Of a stretch of 55,379 nt of DNA, positions 24,483-32,450 are shown piece after piece. The notes beneath the pieces were generated by a model, which saw only the letters and a list, made by a program, of their open reading frames with translations, was not told where the DNA came from and ran no database searches. The stretch is from Oscillospiraceae bacterium (GTDB lineage Bacteria; Bacillota; Clostridia; Oscillospirales; CAG-272): assembly GCA_015065075.1 (NCBI GenBank), contig SVRA01000005.1:1-55379 (forward strand). The letters are read 5' to 3'. The position numbers and the translations under genes were made by a program. The first letter of the stretch is position 1. Every line of letters starts with the position of its first letter.

Positions 24483-27050
24483 ATGCAAAAGGACGAAAAA
24501 TTTGAAAGAGAAAAAAGCAAAAATCAAGAAAGCTTTTTTAAAAAGCGACGCAAAGAGATACGCGAACGCTTGACGGAGAAGGATGAAATAGAGGTAAGAC
24601 GGCGACTGCATACTCTGGTATCGTTTTTTCTGACAGCCGCGCTGTCGTATCTGCTTGGAGGCGCAAGGCTGTTTTTTGGAACTTATCCGCTCGGGATAGC
24701 GCTTGCCTGCTCGTCAAGAAAGCATCTTGTGGCAGTGGCGGTGGGTATAGCGGCAGCAGTAATAGGAGGTCTGCCGACCGTGTACGGATATATTTGCGTT
24801 GCGGTATTGCTTATACGTATCCTTGCTACGCTTTTGCCTATGGTTTTCCGTGAGACAGTCGGCAATCAGAGCAGAGAGCTGGTCAGATATGGTGATCAAA
24901 CGGAGGATAGCTCGGAGAGATCGGATGCGGAGGACGTAGGATTTGGGGGTATCTTTTCCGAACAATTATACGTAAAGGCGCTGTGCTCGGCGTTGGGCGG
25001 TGCTGTTGGCGGCGTGTTTTTGATGCTGCGCGACGATTTTTCTTTCTATAGCTTGTGCGGAATGCTGACGCTTCTCTTTTTGCCTCCCGCCGCCACCCTG
25101 CTTTTCGGCGGAGTGTTGGGCGAGGAAAGATATAAAAAGGAATGGTACACCTACGCTTCTACAGGAGCTATTATCTTGTTAGCTGTGCTCGCATCTGCGG
25201 AAAAGACGATACTCGGAATGCCGATGGCACCGTTTATTGCAATGCTTTTGACACTTTGCGTTGCGGCAGATAAGGGAATATTTTTTGGAATAGCGGTCGC
25301 CCTTTTGTGCGGACTAGCCTTTGATCCGATGTATGCGATATTGCTCGTGCTATCGGCGGCGCTTTTCTGTGTAGTTTCGGCGGTGAAAAGAAATGCAGGA
25401 GTCGCGGCGGTCAGCGGACTCATCGTAGTGTGGTGCTATTATATCGGCGGGGAGCAAGGACTTATAAGGGTGTTGCCGCCAATGCTTCTGGCGATCCCGA
25501 TTTATATGCTTGTGGACAAGTACCGCGAGATGATGAGTGCGCCGTACGCTCACGCTGAGGTAGCTGGGGGGGTGTATTTCGCGGAAGCTGTTACCGAAAA
25601 AACTAAGAACGCCGAGGTGAAGGACAGATTGTCGACACTTGAAGCGACCTTTTCGTCGCTTTCGGAAACCTTTTATAAATTGAGCGACCGTTTTCGTCGC
25701 CCCGACGTTCTCGGAATAAGACAAATAGCCGACTCAGCGTTTGAAAAGGTGTGCGAGGACTGTCGAAACCGAGATCGTTGCTGGGGAGCGGACTATTCGG
25801 ATACGCTTGAGGCGGTCAGAAGGGTAACTTCGGCTTTACATACCAAGGGCACTGCCGCGGCGGGAGATCTGCCCGAAAAATTCGTGTCGGAATGTGTGAG
25901 ATGCGAAAGACTTATAGACGAGGTCAATTCAAGAATATCCGACACTACCCAAAGGATAATAAATGGAGGAAAAGCAAACTTCTTTGCGGCGAATTACGAT
26001 GATATAACCGCAATCCTCAAGGATGCGCTGGGCAGCGATTCCGAGGAATACGAGTGTGATCTTGATACAGGCAAAAGGGTTTTTGAGTACCTCTATGCTG
26101 AGGGGATACGCGTGGGGGGAGTTGTTGTGTACGGTAAAAGGTGTAAGCACGTCGTAGCAAAGGGAGTTTCGCAGGCGGACAAGCTGAGCGCACAGAGAGC
26201 GTCGGAGATAAGTAAGCGGATCAGCAGTATTGTTGGCGCAGACCTATCCGATCCTGTGCTTGAGGTCGGACGGGACGGAGCCGTAATGCTTCTGCACTCT
26301 CGCCCGACGGTCAGGGCGACCTGCTCGCACGGCAGACTGTCGAGATCGGGCAGAAAATGGACTTCGAGCGATCCCGATGACGTCCCGATCCCCGATCCGA
26401 TAGAGGATGACGAGGACGAGACCTGCGGAGATATGACCGACGCGTTCGTAACCGACAACTCATATTTTTATTCGCTTGTAAGCGACGGAATGGGAAGCGG
26501 ACCCGAGGCGGCGTATACGTCTGGTGTGTGCGCGATGTTTATGCAGAAGATGCTTTCTGCAGGCAACCGCGCAGATATAACTCTCCGAATGCTCAATAAC
26601 GTGATAAGATCCGAGAATATGGGTTGTGGCAGAGAATGCTCTGCAACGGTAGATCTGTTTGAGCTAGATTTAATGAGTGGTACCGCAGCGTTCGTAAAAA
26701 GTGGAGCTGCGCCGACTTATATAGCAAGGGAGGGCACGGTTTATAAGATAAGCTCGCGGACTATGCCTATGGGTATCATCAAAAATGCCGATGCCAGAAT
26801 AACCAAGTTTGATACGAAGGCGGGAGATATAATAGTTATGATGAGTGACGGCTGCTGCCCCGATAGCGAGGATTGCGCGTGGCTGGTCGAGTATCTTTGT
26901 AACTATATGTCAAAGGGCAAAAGAACCGTGTCGGTCGGCGAGGAGCTTAGCGAGCGACTCCGCGACGAACTTTTGAACGAGGCGGTCAGAAACCTTGACC
27001 CCGGCAGAGAAAGAGACGATATTTCGGTGTCGGTGGTAGTTGTCGGATAA
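24483..27050 (+). CDS. spoIIE: Stage II sporulation protein E, membrane PP2C phosphatase
   Basis: 855 residues, ATG with AAGGAG upstream. A basic cytoplasmic N-terminus is followed by about ten membrane helices (residues ~40-345), a central regulatory region with the cysteine cluster FEKVCEDCRNRDRCWG, and the C-terminal PP2C domain (about 640-855). Metal-binding acidic residues are in YSLVSDGMGSGPEAA and IIVMMSDGCCPDSEDCAW. SpoIIE sits at the polar septum and dephosphorylates SpoIIAA, releasing sigma-F in the forespore. Length and order match the family. It is strong evidence for sporulation. Confidence 0.95.
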   Translation: MQKDEKFEREKSKNQESFFKKRRKEIRERLTEKDEIEVRRRLHTLVSFFLTAALSYLLGGARLFFGTYPLGIALACSSRKHLVAVAVGIAAAVIGGLPTVYGYICVAVLLIRILATLLPMVFRETVGNQSRELVRYGDQTEDSSERSDAEDVGFGGIFSEQLYVKALCSALGGAVGGVFLMLRDDFSFYSLCGMLTLLFLPPAATLLFGGVLGEERYKKEWYTYASTGAIILLAVLASAEKTILGMPMAPFIAMLLTLCVAADKGIFFGIAVALLCGLAFDPMYAILLVLSAALFCVVSAVKRNAGVAAVSGLIVVWCYYIGGEQGLIRVLPPMLLAIPIYMLVDKYREMMSAPYAHAEVAGGVYFAEAVTEKTKNAEVKDRLSTLEATFSSLSETFYKLSDRFRRPDVLGIRQIADSAFEKVCEDCRNRDRCWGADYSDTLEAVRRVTSALHTKGTAAAGDLPEKFVSECVRCERLIDEVNSRISDTTQRIINGGKANFFAANYDDITAILKDALGSDSEEYECDLDTGKRVFEYLYAEGIRVGGVVVYGKRCKHVVAKGVSQADKLSAQRASEISKRISSIVGADLSDPVLEVGRDGAVMLLHSRPTVRATCSHGRLSRSGRKWTSSDPDDVPIPDPIEDDEDETCGDMTDAFVTDNSYFYSLVSDGMGSGPEAAYTSGVCAMFMQKMLSAGNRADITLRMLNNVIRSENMGCGRECSATVDLFELDLMSGTAAFVKSGAAPTYIAREGTVYKISSRTMPMGIIKNADARITKFDTKAGDIIVMMSDGCCPDSEDCAWLVEYLCNYMSKGKRTVSVGEELSERLRDELLNEAVRNLDPGRERDDISVSVVVVG

Positions 27051-27061
27051 TATTGGAGAGA

Positions 27062-27099
27062 GAAGCACGAATAAGTTTTTAACTTACTCGTGCTTTTTT
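27062..27099 (+). terminator. Terminator of spoIIE
   Basis: An imperfect hairpin (GCACGAATAAGT with ACTTACTCGTGC) followed by TTTTTT. Confidence 0.85.
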
Positions 27100-27144
27100 A
27101 TTTAAATCATGTTAGTTTTTACTTTGATCAAGAAATTCGCCCTA

Positions 27145-27165
27145 TTGACATTTGGTGAATGTCAA
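27145..27165. promoter_or_regulatory. Operator 1 of the XRE regulator remnant
   Basis: A perfect 21-bp inverted repeat: half-site TTGACATT, centre TGGTG, half-site AATGTCAA. It is paired with a near-identical site 50 bp downstream; the two bracket a TATAAT at 27185-27190. Confidence 0.75.
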
Positions 27166-27194
27166 GTTACACATTATAACACAATATAATAGAT

Positions 27195-27215
27195 TTGTCA
27201 ATCACTGAATGTCAA
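27195..27215. promoter_or_regulatory. Operator 2 of the XRE regulator remnant
   Basis: A 21-bp imperfect inverted repeat, TTGTCAATCA then TGAATGTCAA, 8 of 10 positions symmetric and similar to operator 1. It ends just before the GGAGG of the XRE gene, so binding would block transcription: a typical autorepression layout. Confidence 0.7.
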
Positions 27216-27228
27216 ACGGAGGTTTAAA

Positions 27229-27468
27229 ATGTTCAAAAACAAAAACGGCGGTAAAAATAATCTGTGCGGCGAAAATATTCGCAATTTAAGATTATCCCAT
27301 CCCACAAAGCTTTCTCAAAGAGGACTTGCGGATAAAATGCAGCTTATTGGCATAGATATTGATAAGAATGCCATACAGAGAATAGAGTGAGGAAAAAGAT
27401 TTGTTACGGATATCGAGTTGAAGGCTTTTGCTGAAATATTCAAGGTAAGCGTAGATAAACTTATTTAA
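27229..27468 (+). pseudogene. XRE-family helix-turn-helix regulator with in-frame TGA at codon 54
   Basis: ATG 27229 with GGAGG 6 bp upstream opens a 79-codon frame interrupted only by TGA at 27388-27390. Before it: a basic start, GENIRNLRLSHPTKLSQRGLADKMQ and DKNAIQRIE; after it: GKRFVTDIELKAFAEIFKVSVDKLI, then TAA. Together they make a complete Cro/CI-type HTH domain of normal length, in which the TGA replaces one residue between IE and GK; CGA (Arg) to TGA is the simplest single change. The truncated 53-residue product would lack the last HTH helices. The twin operators upstream are intact, so the break may be recent. It lies alone between spoIIE and glnA. Confidence 0.8.
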
Positions 27469-27470
27469 CC

Positions 27471-27557
27471 ATGATCGAGGGAGCAAAATCGCATATTTCT
27501 TAAGTGTTCGAAAACGTCGCTTAAAACATGTGCCGATAGCTCCCATTTTTTGATAAT
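27471..27557 (+). terminator. Possible terminator after the XRE remnant
   Basis: GAGGGAGC (27477-27484) can pair with AGCTCCC near 27537-27543, followed by ATTTTTTG. The loop is about 50 bases, so the call is weak. Confidence 0.4.
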
Positions 27558-27591
27558 GGCCTTGTTTTGAACGAAAAGGCAGACCTCCTAC

Positions 27592-27620
27592 TTGACAAAA
27601 TCACCCAACAGGTATATAAT
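27592..27620 (+). promoter_or_regulatory. Sigma-A promoter for glnA
   Basis: TTGACA (27592-27597), 17-bp spacer, TATAAT (27615-27620), 31 bp before the glutamine synthetase ATG: consensus. Confidence 0.85.
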
Positions 27621-27651
27621 TACTATAATTATACTCTTAAGGAGAGATAAA

Positions 27652-29757
27652 ATGACAAACATTCCCGAAATATACGGCTGCATGGTGTTCAACGATGCGG
27701 TCATGCGTCAAAGACTGCCGAAGGACGTATACAAATCCCTTACAGAAACGATAAAAACAGGAAAAATGATAGACGTTTCGATTGCCAACGTCGTCGCGAA
27801 CGCGATGAAGGACTGGGCGACAGAAAAGGGAGCTACACACTATACTCATTGGTTCCAGCCTCTTACCAGCGTTACCGCGGAAAAGCACGATTCCTTCATC
27901 TCCCCCATCGGCGGAGATAAGGTCGTTATGGAGTTTTCGGGCAAGGAACTGATAAAGGGAGAGTCGGACGCGTCGTCTTTCCCCTCGGGAGGCTTGCGCG
28001 AGACCTGTAACGCGAGAGGATACACCGCGTGGGATCCCTCGTCGTACGCCTTTATAAAGGACGGAACGCTTTATATTCCCACGGTCTTCTGCTCTTATAC
28101 GGGAGATGCGCTTGATACCAAAACACCGCTTCTGCGCTCTATGGACGCGATAAGCGAGCAGGCTTTGCGAATTCTTGCCCTCTTTGGCGATACGACCGCA
28201 ACGAGAGTCAATACCTCGGTCGGCGCAGAGCAGGAATATTTCCTTATCAACAAAGAATATTACGACAAACGTGACGACCTGCTCTATACGGGCAGAACCC
28301 TTTTCGGTGCCCCCGCGCCCAAGGGTCAACAGCTCGAGGATCATTATTACGGACACCTTAAGACCAAGATCGGCGCGTATATGGAGGATCTCGACCGCGA
28401 GCTCTGGAAGCTTGGAATCAATTCCAAGACCAAGCACAACGAGGTAGCGCCCTCACAGCACGAGCTTGCGCCGATATTTGCCAATACCAACGTCGCCGTT
28501 GACCAGAACCTCATAATTATGGAGACTATGAAAACTGTTGCAGAGCGACACGGGCTTGTTGCCTTGCTTCACGAAAAGCCCTATGCGGGAATAAACGGCT
28601 CGGGTAAGCATAACAACTGGTCTATTGGAACGGATACGGGCAAAAATCTTCTGTCTGCAGGCAAAAACCCTGCGTCGAACACGCAATTTTTGCTCTTCCT
28701 TGCCGCAGTTATAGCGGCTGTCGACGATTATCAGGACCTTCTTCGTCTGTCGGCGGCAACGCCCGGAAACGATCATCGACTCGGTGCTAACGAGGCGCCT
28801 CCTGCCATAGTTTCTATGTTCCTTGGAGACGAGCTCGAGGAGCTTATCGATGCGATCGTGGGAGATACCGACTATTTGAGCAGGGGTAAAAAGACGATGG
28901 ACCTCGGAGTTCCCAGCGTTCCCACCTTCCGTTACGACTCGACCGACAGAAACAGAACCTCTCCGTTCGCCTTTACGGGTAATAAGTTCGAGTTCAGAAT
29001 GGTAGGCTCGTCGCAGAATATCGCAATGTCCAATATCGTCATAAATACGGCGGTTGCCAAGGTGTGCAAGGATTTTGCCGACAAGCTTGAGGGCGCAGCC
29101 GACCTTGAGACCGAGGCGAGAGCGCTGATAAAGGAGACCTTCAAGGCGCACCACAGAATAATCTTCAACGGCAACGGATATTCGTCGGCTTGGCCCGAGG
29201 AGGCAGAGCGCCGCGGACTTCTCAATATGAGGACGAGCGTGGATTCCTTCTCGTGTCTGACGGCAGAAAAGAACGTCAAGCTCTTTACCGAATTCGGAGT
29301 TATGAGCGAGGTCGAGCTTCGCGCAAGAGAAGAGATATATTTTGAAAACTACTCAAAGGTGATAGACATCGAGGCAAAGACCATGGTCGATATCGCCAAT
29401 AAGAAGATAATTCCCGCAGTTGAGGAGTACGTAGGTGAGCTTGCTGAGATCGCCAAGAACAAAATGAAGATCTTTGAGACAAATAACGGAGCAGTTCTTG
29501 AAAAGACGATAATCCGTAAGCTGTCAGATCTGAATGCGAGAGCGTACGACCTTGCCGAAAAGCTGAAAACGGCTGCAATGTCGGCAGATCGCGAGCGCAC
29601 ACATAAAAAGCATTACGCCGAGTCGGCTACGGCTTATAAAGAGACGGTCATACCGCTTATGACCGAGCTCAGACGAGTCGTCGACGAAATGGAGGGAATA
29701 GTCCCCTCAAAGACCTGGCCTCTGCCGTCATACGGCGAAATGACTATGAAGCAATAA
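27652..29757 (+). CDS. glnA: Glutamine synthetase type III
   Basis: 701 residues from ATG 27652 (AAGGAGAG upstream), much longer than GSI and the usual size of GSIII (GlnN). It condenses glutamate and ammonia with ATP. Diagnostic GSIII segments are THYTHWFQPLT near residue 63, SFPSGGLRETCNARGYTAWDPSS, VGAEQEYFLI, KTKHNEVAPSQHELAPIF, HEKPYAGINGSGKHNNWS and the C-terminal PLPSYGEMTMKQ. No GlnR-type operator was recognised near the promoter. It is monocistronic or reads into the phosphatase lipoprotein gene 45 bp downstream. Confidence 0.96.
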   Translation: MTNIPEIYGCMVFNDAVMRQRLPKDVYKSLTETIKTGKMIDVSIANVVANAMKDWATEKGATHYTHWFQPLTSVTAEKHDSFISPIGGDKVVMEFSGKELIKGESDASSFPSGGLRETCNARGYTAWDPSSYAFIKDGTLYIPTVFCSYTGDALDTKTPLLRSMDAISEQALRILALFGDTTATRVNTSVGAEQEYFLINKEYYDKRDDLLYTGRTLFGAPAPKGQQLEDHYYGHLKTKIGAYMEDLDRELWKLGINSKTKHNEVAPSQHELAPIFANTNVAVDQNLIIMETMKTVAERHGLVALLHEKPYAGINGSGKHNNWSIGTDTGKNLLSAGKNPASNTQFLLFLAAVIAAVDDYQDLLRLSAATPGNDHRLGANEAPPAIVSMFLGDELEELIDAIVGDTDYLSRGKKTMDLGVPSVPTFRYDSTDRNRTSPFAFTGNKFEFRMVGSSQNIAMSNIVINTAVAKVCKDFADKLEGAADLETEARALIKETFKAHHRIIFNGNGYSSAWPEEAERRGLLNMRTSVDSFSCLTAEKNVKLFTEFGVMSEVELRAREEIYFENYSKVIDIEAKTMVDIANKKIIPAVEEYVGELAEIAKNKMKIFETNNGAVLEKTIIRKLSDLNARAYDLAEKLKTAAMSADRERTHKKHYAESATAYKETVIPLMTELRRVVDEMEGIVPSKTWPLPSYGEMTMKQ

Positions 29758-29802
29758 AATTCGCATCCCAAAGTTAACGATCTTCTGAAAGGAACAAAAA
29801 AC

Positions 29803-31131
29803 ATGAAAAAACTACTCATTTTTATCTTGTCTGCAACAATGTTGCTCTCATTTGCTGCTTGTAATGACGGACAAGGAGAGGAGACCGAAATGACCACCCA
29901 AGCAACTACCAACGAAGAAACCACGACGTCAGGCGAAACCACCGAAGCCACAAGCGGCGAGACTACCGAAGCCACAAGCTGTGAAACCACCACGGGAGCA
30001 GGCGAGACCACCGAAGCCACAAGTGGAGAAACCACCACGGTAGCAGGCGAAACCACCGAAGCTACAATTGAGGAAACTACAGCGGCAGGTCAGGAGCCCA
30101 CAGATGAGATTGCCGTAATATCTCCCGAGGATAACGCAAAGCTCGTTCTCGCAAACGAGGACGTATACGGCTGGTGGAAAAATTTCAACTGGAAAAAGAC
30201 CGATTCGAGCGAATTTTATAAGCACGCAGATATATACTATCCCTCCCCTGTTGATTTTGAATGGGAAGAGGTCGAGGGAGCGGAGTATTACAGAGTGTAT
30301 CTGTCCACCCATAAGGATATGTCCGAGGCGGAGAGCTATCTTGTAAACGAAAACAAGCTCACTGTATCCACGCTCTTTACGGGCAAGACTTATTATTGGC
30401 AGATCGACGCGGTGCGCGCCGACGAAACTGTCAGAAGCTCGGTTCATATCTTCAAGACCGCCAAGAGCCCCAGAACTATTGAGGTCGAAGGAGTAAGCAA
30501 CACCAGAGACGCGGGTGGATACGAGGGAATTGACGATCGCCGAATGAAGCAGGGAATGATCTATCGCGGCGGTAAGCTTGAGGGGATCACCGAAAACGGC
30601 ATTATGACCTTCCACGATATTATCGGTATAAAGACAGACCTTGACCTGCGTACGGTGGGAGAAGGCGGTGCAGGCGTTAAATCTCCTCTTGGAGATGACG
30701 TAAAGTATATCAACCTCGACGGAAGATATTACTGCGGCGACAAGGGAATAAGCAATGAAAAGGGCAAAGAGATAATTGCCGATGAAATAAGAGTTTTCCT
30801 TAACCCTGCGAACTATCCCGTATATATCCACTGCTCGCTCGGACGTGACCGTACGGGAACTATCGTATTGTTGCTTCAGGGACTTGTGGGAGTAAGCAAG
30901 ACCGACATTATGATGGATTACGAGCTTTCGATCTTCTCGGTAACGGGAACATTTGATAACGCAAGCATAGAAGCGCTCAGAAACAATATTCAGGCAACTT
31001 ATAATTACTTGTATAACTCTTACGAGGGCGAGACCTTTGCCGAAAAGGTCGAGAATTATCTGATTTCTTGCGGAATAACCGCAGAGGAGATCCAGACGCT
31101 CCGCGATATTCTTCTCGAGGAGGCGCAGTAA
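29803..31131 (+). CDS. Tyrosine-phosphatase-family lipoprotein with Thr/Glu-rich stalk
   Basis: 442 residues. The lipoprotein signal ends at the lipobox SFAAC (Cys20). Residues ~25-100 are a repeated Thr/Glu/Ala/Ser stalk (ETTEATSGE units), ~105-220 a beta-rich Fn3-like domain (VDFEWEEVEGAEYYRVYLS), and ~225-442 a tyrosine/serine phosphatase domain of the PF13350 type: VSNTRDAGG near its start and the P-loop HCSLGRDRTG, with catalytic Cys344 and Arg350. An extracellular dual-specificity or phosphoinositide/phosphosugar phosphatase is expected; the substrate is unknown. ATG with GAAAGGA upstream. The next gene starts 4 bp after the stop. Confidence 0.88.
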   Translation: MKKLLIFILSATMLLSFAACNDGQGEETEMTTQATTNEETTTSGETTEATSGETTEATSCETTTGAGETTEATSGETTTVAGETTEATIEETTAAGQEPTDEIAVISPEDNAKLVLANEDVYGWWKNFNWKKTDSSEFYKHADIYYPSPVDFEWEEVEGAEYYRVYLSTHKDMSEAESYLVNENKLTVSTLFTGKTYYWQIDAVRADETVRSSVHIFKTAKSPRTIEVEGVSNTRDAGGYEGIDDRRMKQGMIYRGGKLEGITENGIMTFHDIIGIKTDLDLRTVGEGGAGVKSPLGDDVKYINLDGRYYCGDKGISNEKGKEIIADEIRVFLNPANYPVYIHCSLGRDRTGTIVLLLQGLVGVSKTDIMMDYELSIFSVTGTFDNASIEALRNNIQATYNYLYNSYEGETFAEKVENYLISCGITAEEIQTLRDILLEEAQ

Positions 31132-31135
31132 AGAT

Positions 31136-32236
31136 ATGAAAAAAATAATCGTTTCGATTATTGTTGTTTTTTCCCTGCTTCTTTCTTCGGTTTCGATCTA
31201 CGCCGCGTCGTTTGAGGACGGAGTGGGCAAGGACGAGATCCCCTACGGCGAAGATGTCGAGGGTGTTACGGGCTATACTTACACCGATTTTAATATGATG
31301 ACCGCCGATGAGGCGGCAGCGGCAAATATTCCCGAAGGCTATTCGGGTTACGTTCTTGCATTGACAAATGTTGAAGGCACGGGAATCACTCTTGACCTCA
31401 GTGAACAAAAGGTCGTGGTAAACGCGATCGAGTCGATCACGTTCAGAGTCTATTGTACGGCTAACGTCAGGGAGGTCCGCATCACCGACGATGCGGGCGC
31501 TTCCTGGATATCCCGAGTCGTACCTTCTGCAACGGAAGAATGGATAGACGTTACTATCACCAAGGACGGAGATAATATATCTAAATCCGAGGGTATGGCT
31601 TGCTTTGCTGACGAGAACGGATATTTCAAGCCCGTCAACTTCGGCTTCCGTTTCACAGATAGCGAAAGCACCACAGTCTATATTGATAGCATAACCTTCA
31701 ATATGAAGGAAGCAGATACAGTTGCCCCCGTTATTACTTATAACGGCGAGAGTGCGATCAGCACCACCGAGGGCAAAACTTTTGAGCTCGATCTTACCGT
31801 TTGGGACGAATACGAGGAGAGAGCGATTACTCCCGAATATATCTGGTCGGACGGTGCGCTTGACGAAAACGGACTTTTGACTGCAGGCGAGCATAGCTGC
31901 ACCGTAAGGGCGACCGATACGGCAGGCAACTCCTCCGAGATCACGCTTACCGTCACCGTAGGCAAAAAGGACGTAACTGCGCCCGAGATCGACTGGTCTG
32001 CCGAGAGCATCAGCGCACTTGTCGGCGCGAGATGCCTGCTTAATATTTTCGCGACAGACGACACCGACGGTGAGATAGAGGCCGAATTGACTTGGTCGAA
32101 CGGTGCGCTCGACAACCGCGGCAGACTTACCGAGGGCGAGCACACTCTCACGATAACCGCCACCGACGCGACGGGTAATACCACTCAAAAAACGGTCAAG
32201 GTAGTCGTAGTGACCTCGATCGATCAGCTCGATTGA
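31136..32236 (+). CDS. Secreted protein with two Ig-like domains
   Basis: 366 residues. A signal peptide (1-24, ending IYAAS) precedes an N-terminal ~160-residue beta-rich domain with a possible carbohydrate-binding jelly roll (ITFRVYCTANVREVRITDDAGAS, ESTTVYIDSITFNMKEA). Two Ig/HYR-like repeats follow (about 195-280 and 282-366), each ending GEHxxTVxATDxxGN. No catalytic motif or cell-wall anchor is visible. It begins 4 bp after the phosphatase lipoprotein, so both are probably co-expressed and act outside the cell. Function not recognised; a binding role is inferred. Confidence 0.75.
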   Translation: MKKIIVSIIVVFSLLLSSVSIYAASFEDGVGKDEIPYGEDVEGVTGYTYTDFNMMTADEAAAANIPEGYSGYVLALTNVEGTGITLDLSEQKVVVNAIESITFRVYCTANVREVRITDDAGASWISRVVPSATEEWIDVTITKDGDNISKSEGMACFADENGYFKPVNFGFRFTDSESTTVYIDSITFNMKEADTVAPVITYNGESAISTTEGKTFELDLTVWDEYEERAITPEYIWSDGALDENGLLTAGEHSCTVRATDTAGNSSEITLTVTVGKKDVTAPEIDWSAESISALVGARCLLNIFATDDTDGEIEAELTWSNGALDNRGRLTEGEHTLTITATDATGNTTQKTVKVVVVTSIDQLD

Positions 32237-32340
32237 TCATTGATCTAAGGACAAAAATCCGCGAAAATACAGATAACGAAAGAACGGCGTTACGGTCGCG
32301 AATAAAGTCGATATCCATCAAATGAATAACAAAATGAATA

Positions 32341-32376
32341 TTCACCCGCCGAGAGTGTCTCGGCGGGTGAATTTTG
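32341..32376 (+). terminator. Terminator of the phosphatase/Ig-like operon
   Basis: A 14-bp perfect hairpin (32341-32354 with 32358-32371) followed by TTTTG. Confidence 0.85.
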
Positions 32377-32409
32377 TAAAAGAAAATTTAGATGTATGGC
32401 CCAAACTGA

Positions 32410-32444
32410 AATATCCCCCGTTTTAAGGGGGGATATTTATTTTA
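32410..32444. terminator. Second hairpin, possibly ending the MATE operon
   Basis: Arms AAATATCCCCC (32410-32420) and GGGGGATATTT (32429-32439). It lies just after the minus-strand MATE stop and is followed on the plus strand by ATTTTAG; direction uncertain. Confidence 0.55.
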
Positions 32445-32450
32445 GTTGGT

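Noticed and set aside
27388..27390. Selenocysteine codon in the XRE gene
   Set aside because: No SECIS-like stem-loop follows the TGA, the residue is not a redox site, and no selenoprotein genes are in view.
29929..32188. Long antisense frames (300 and 403 codons) over the phosphatase and Ig-like genes
   Set aside because: The plus-strand genes have signal peptides, motifs and ribosome-binding sites; the antisense products match nothing recognisable.
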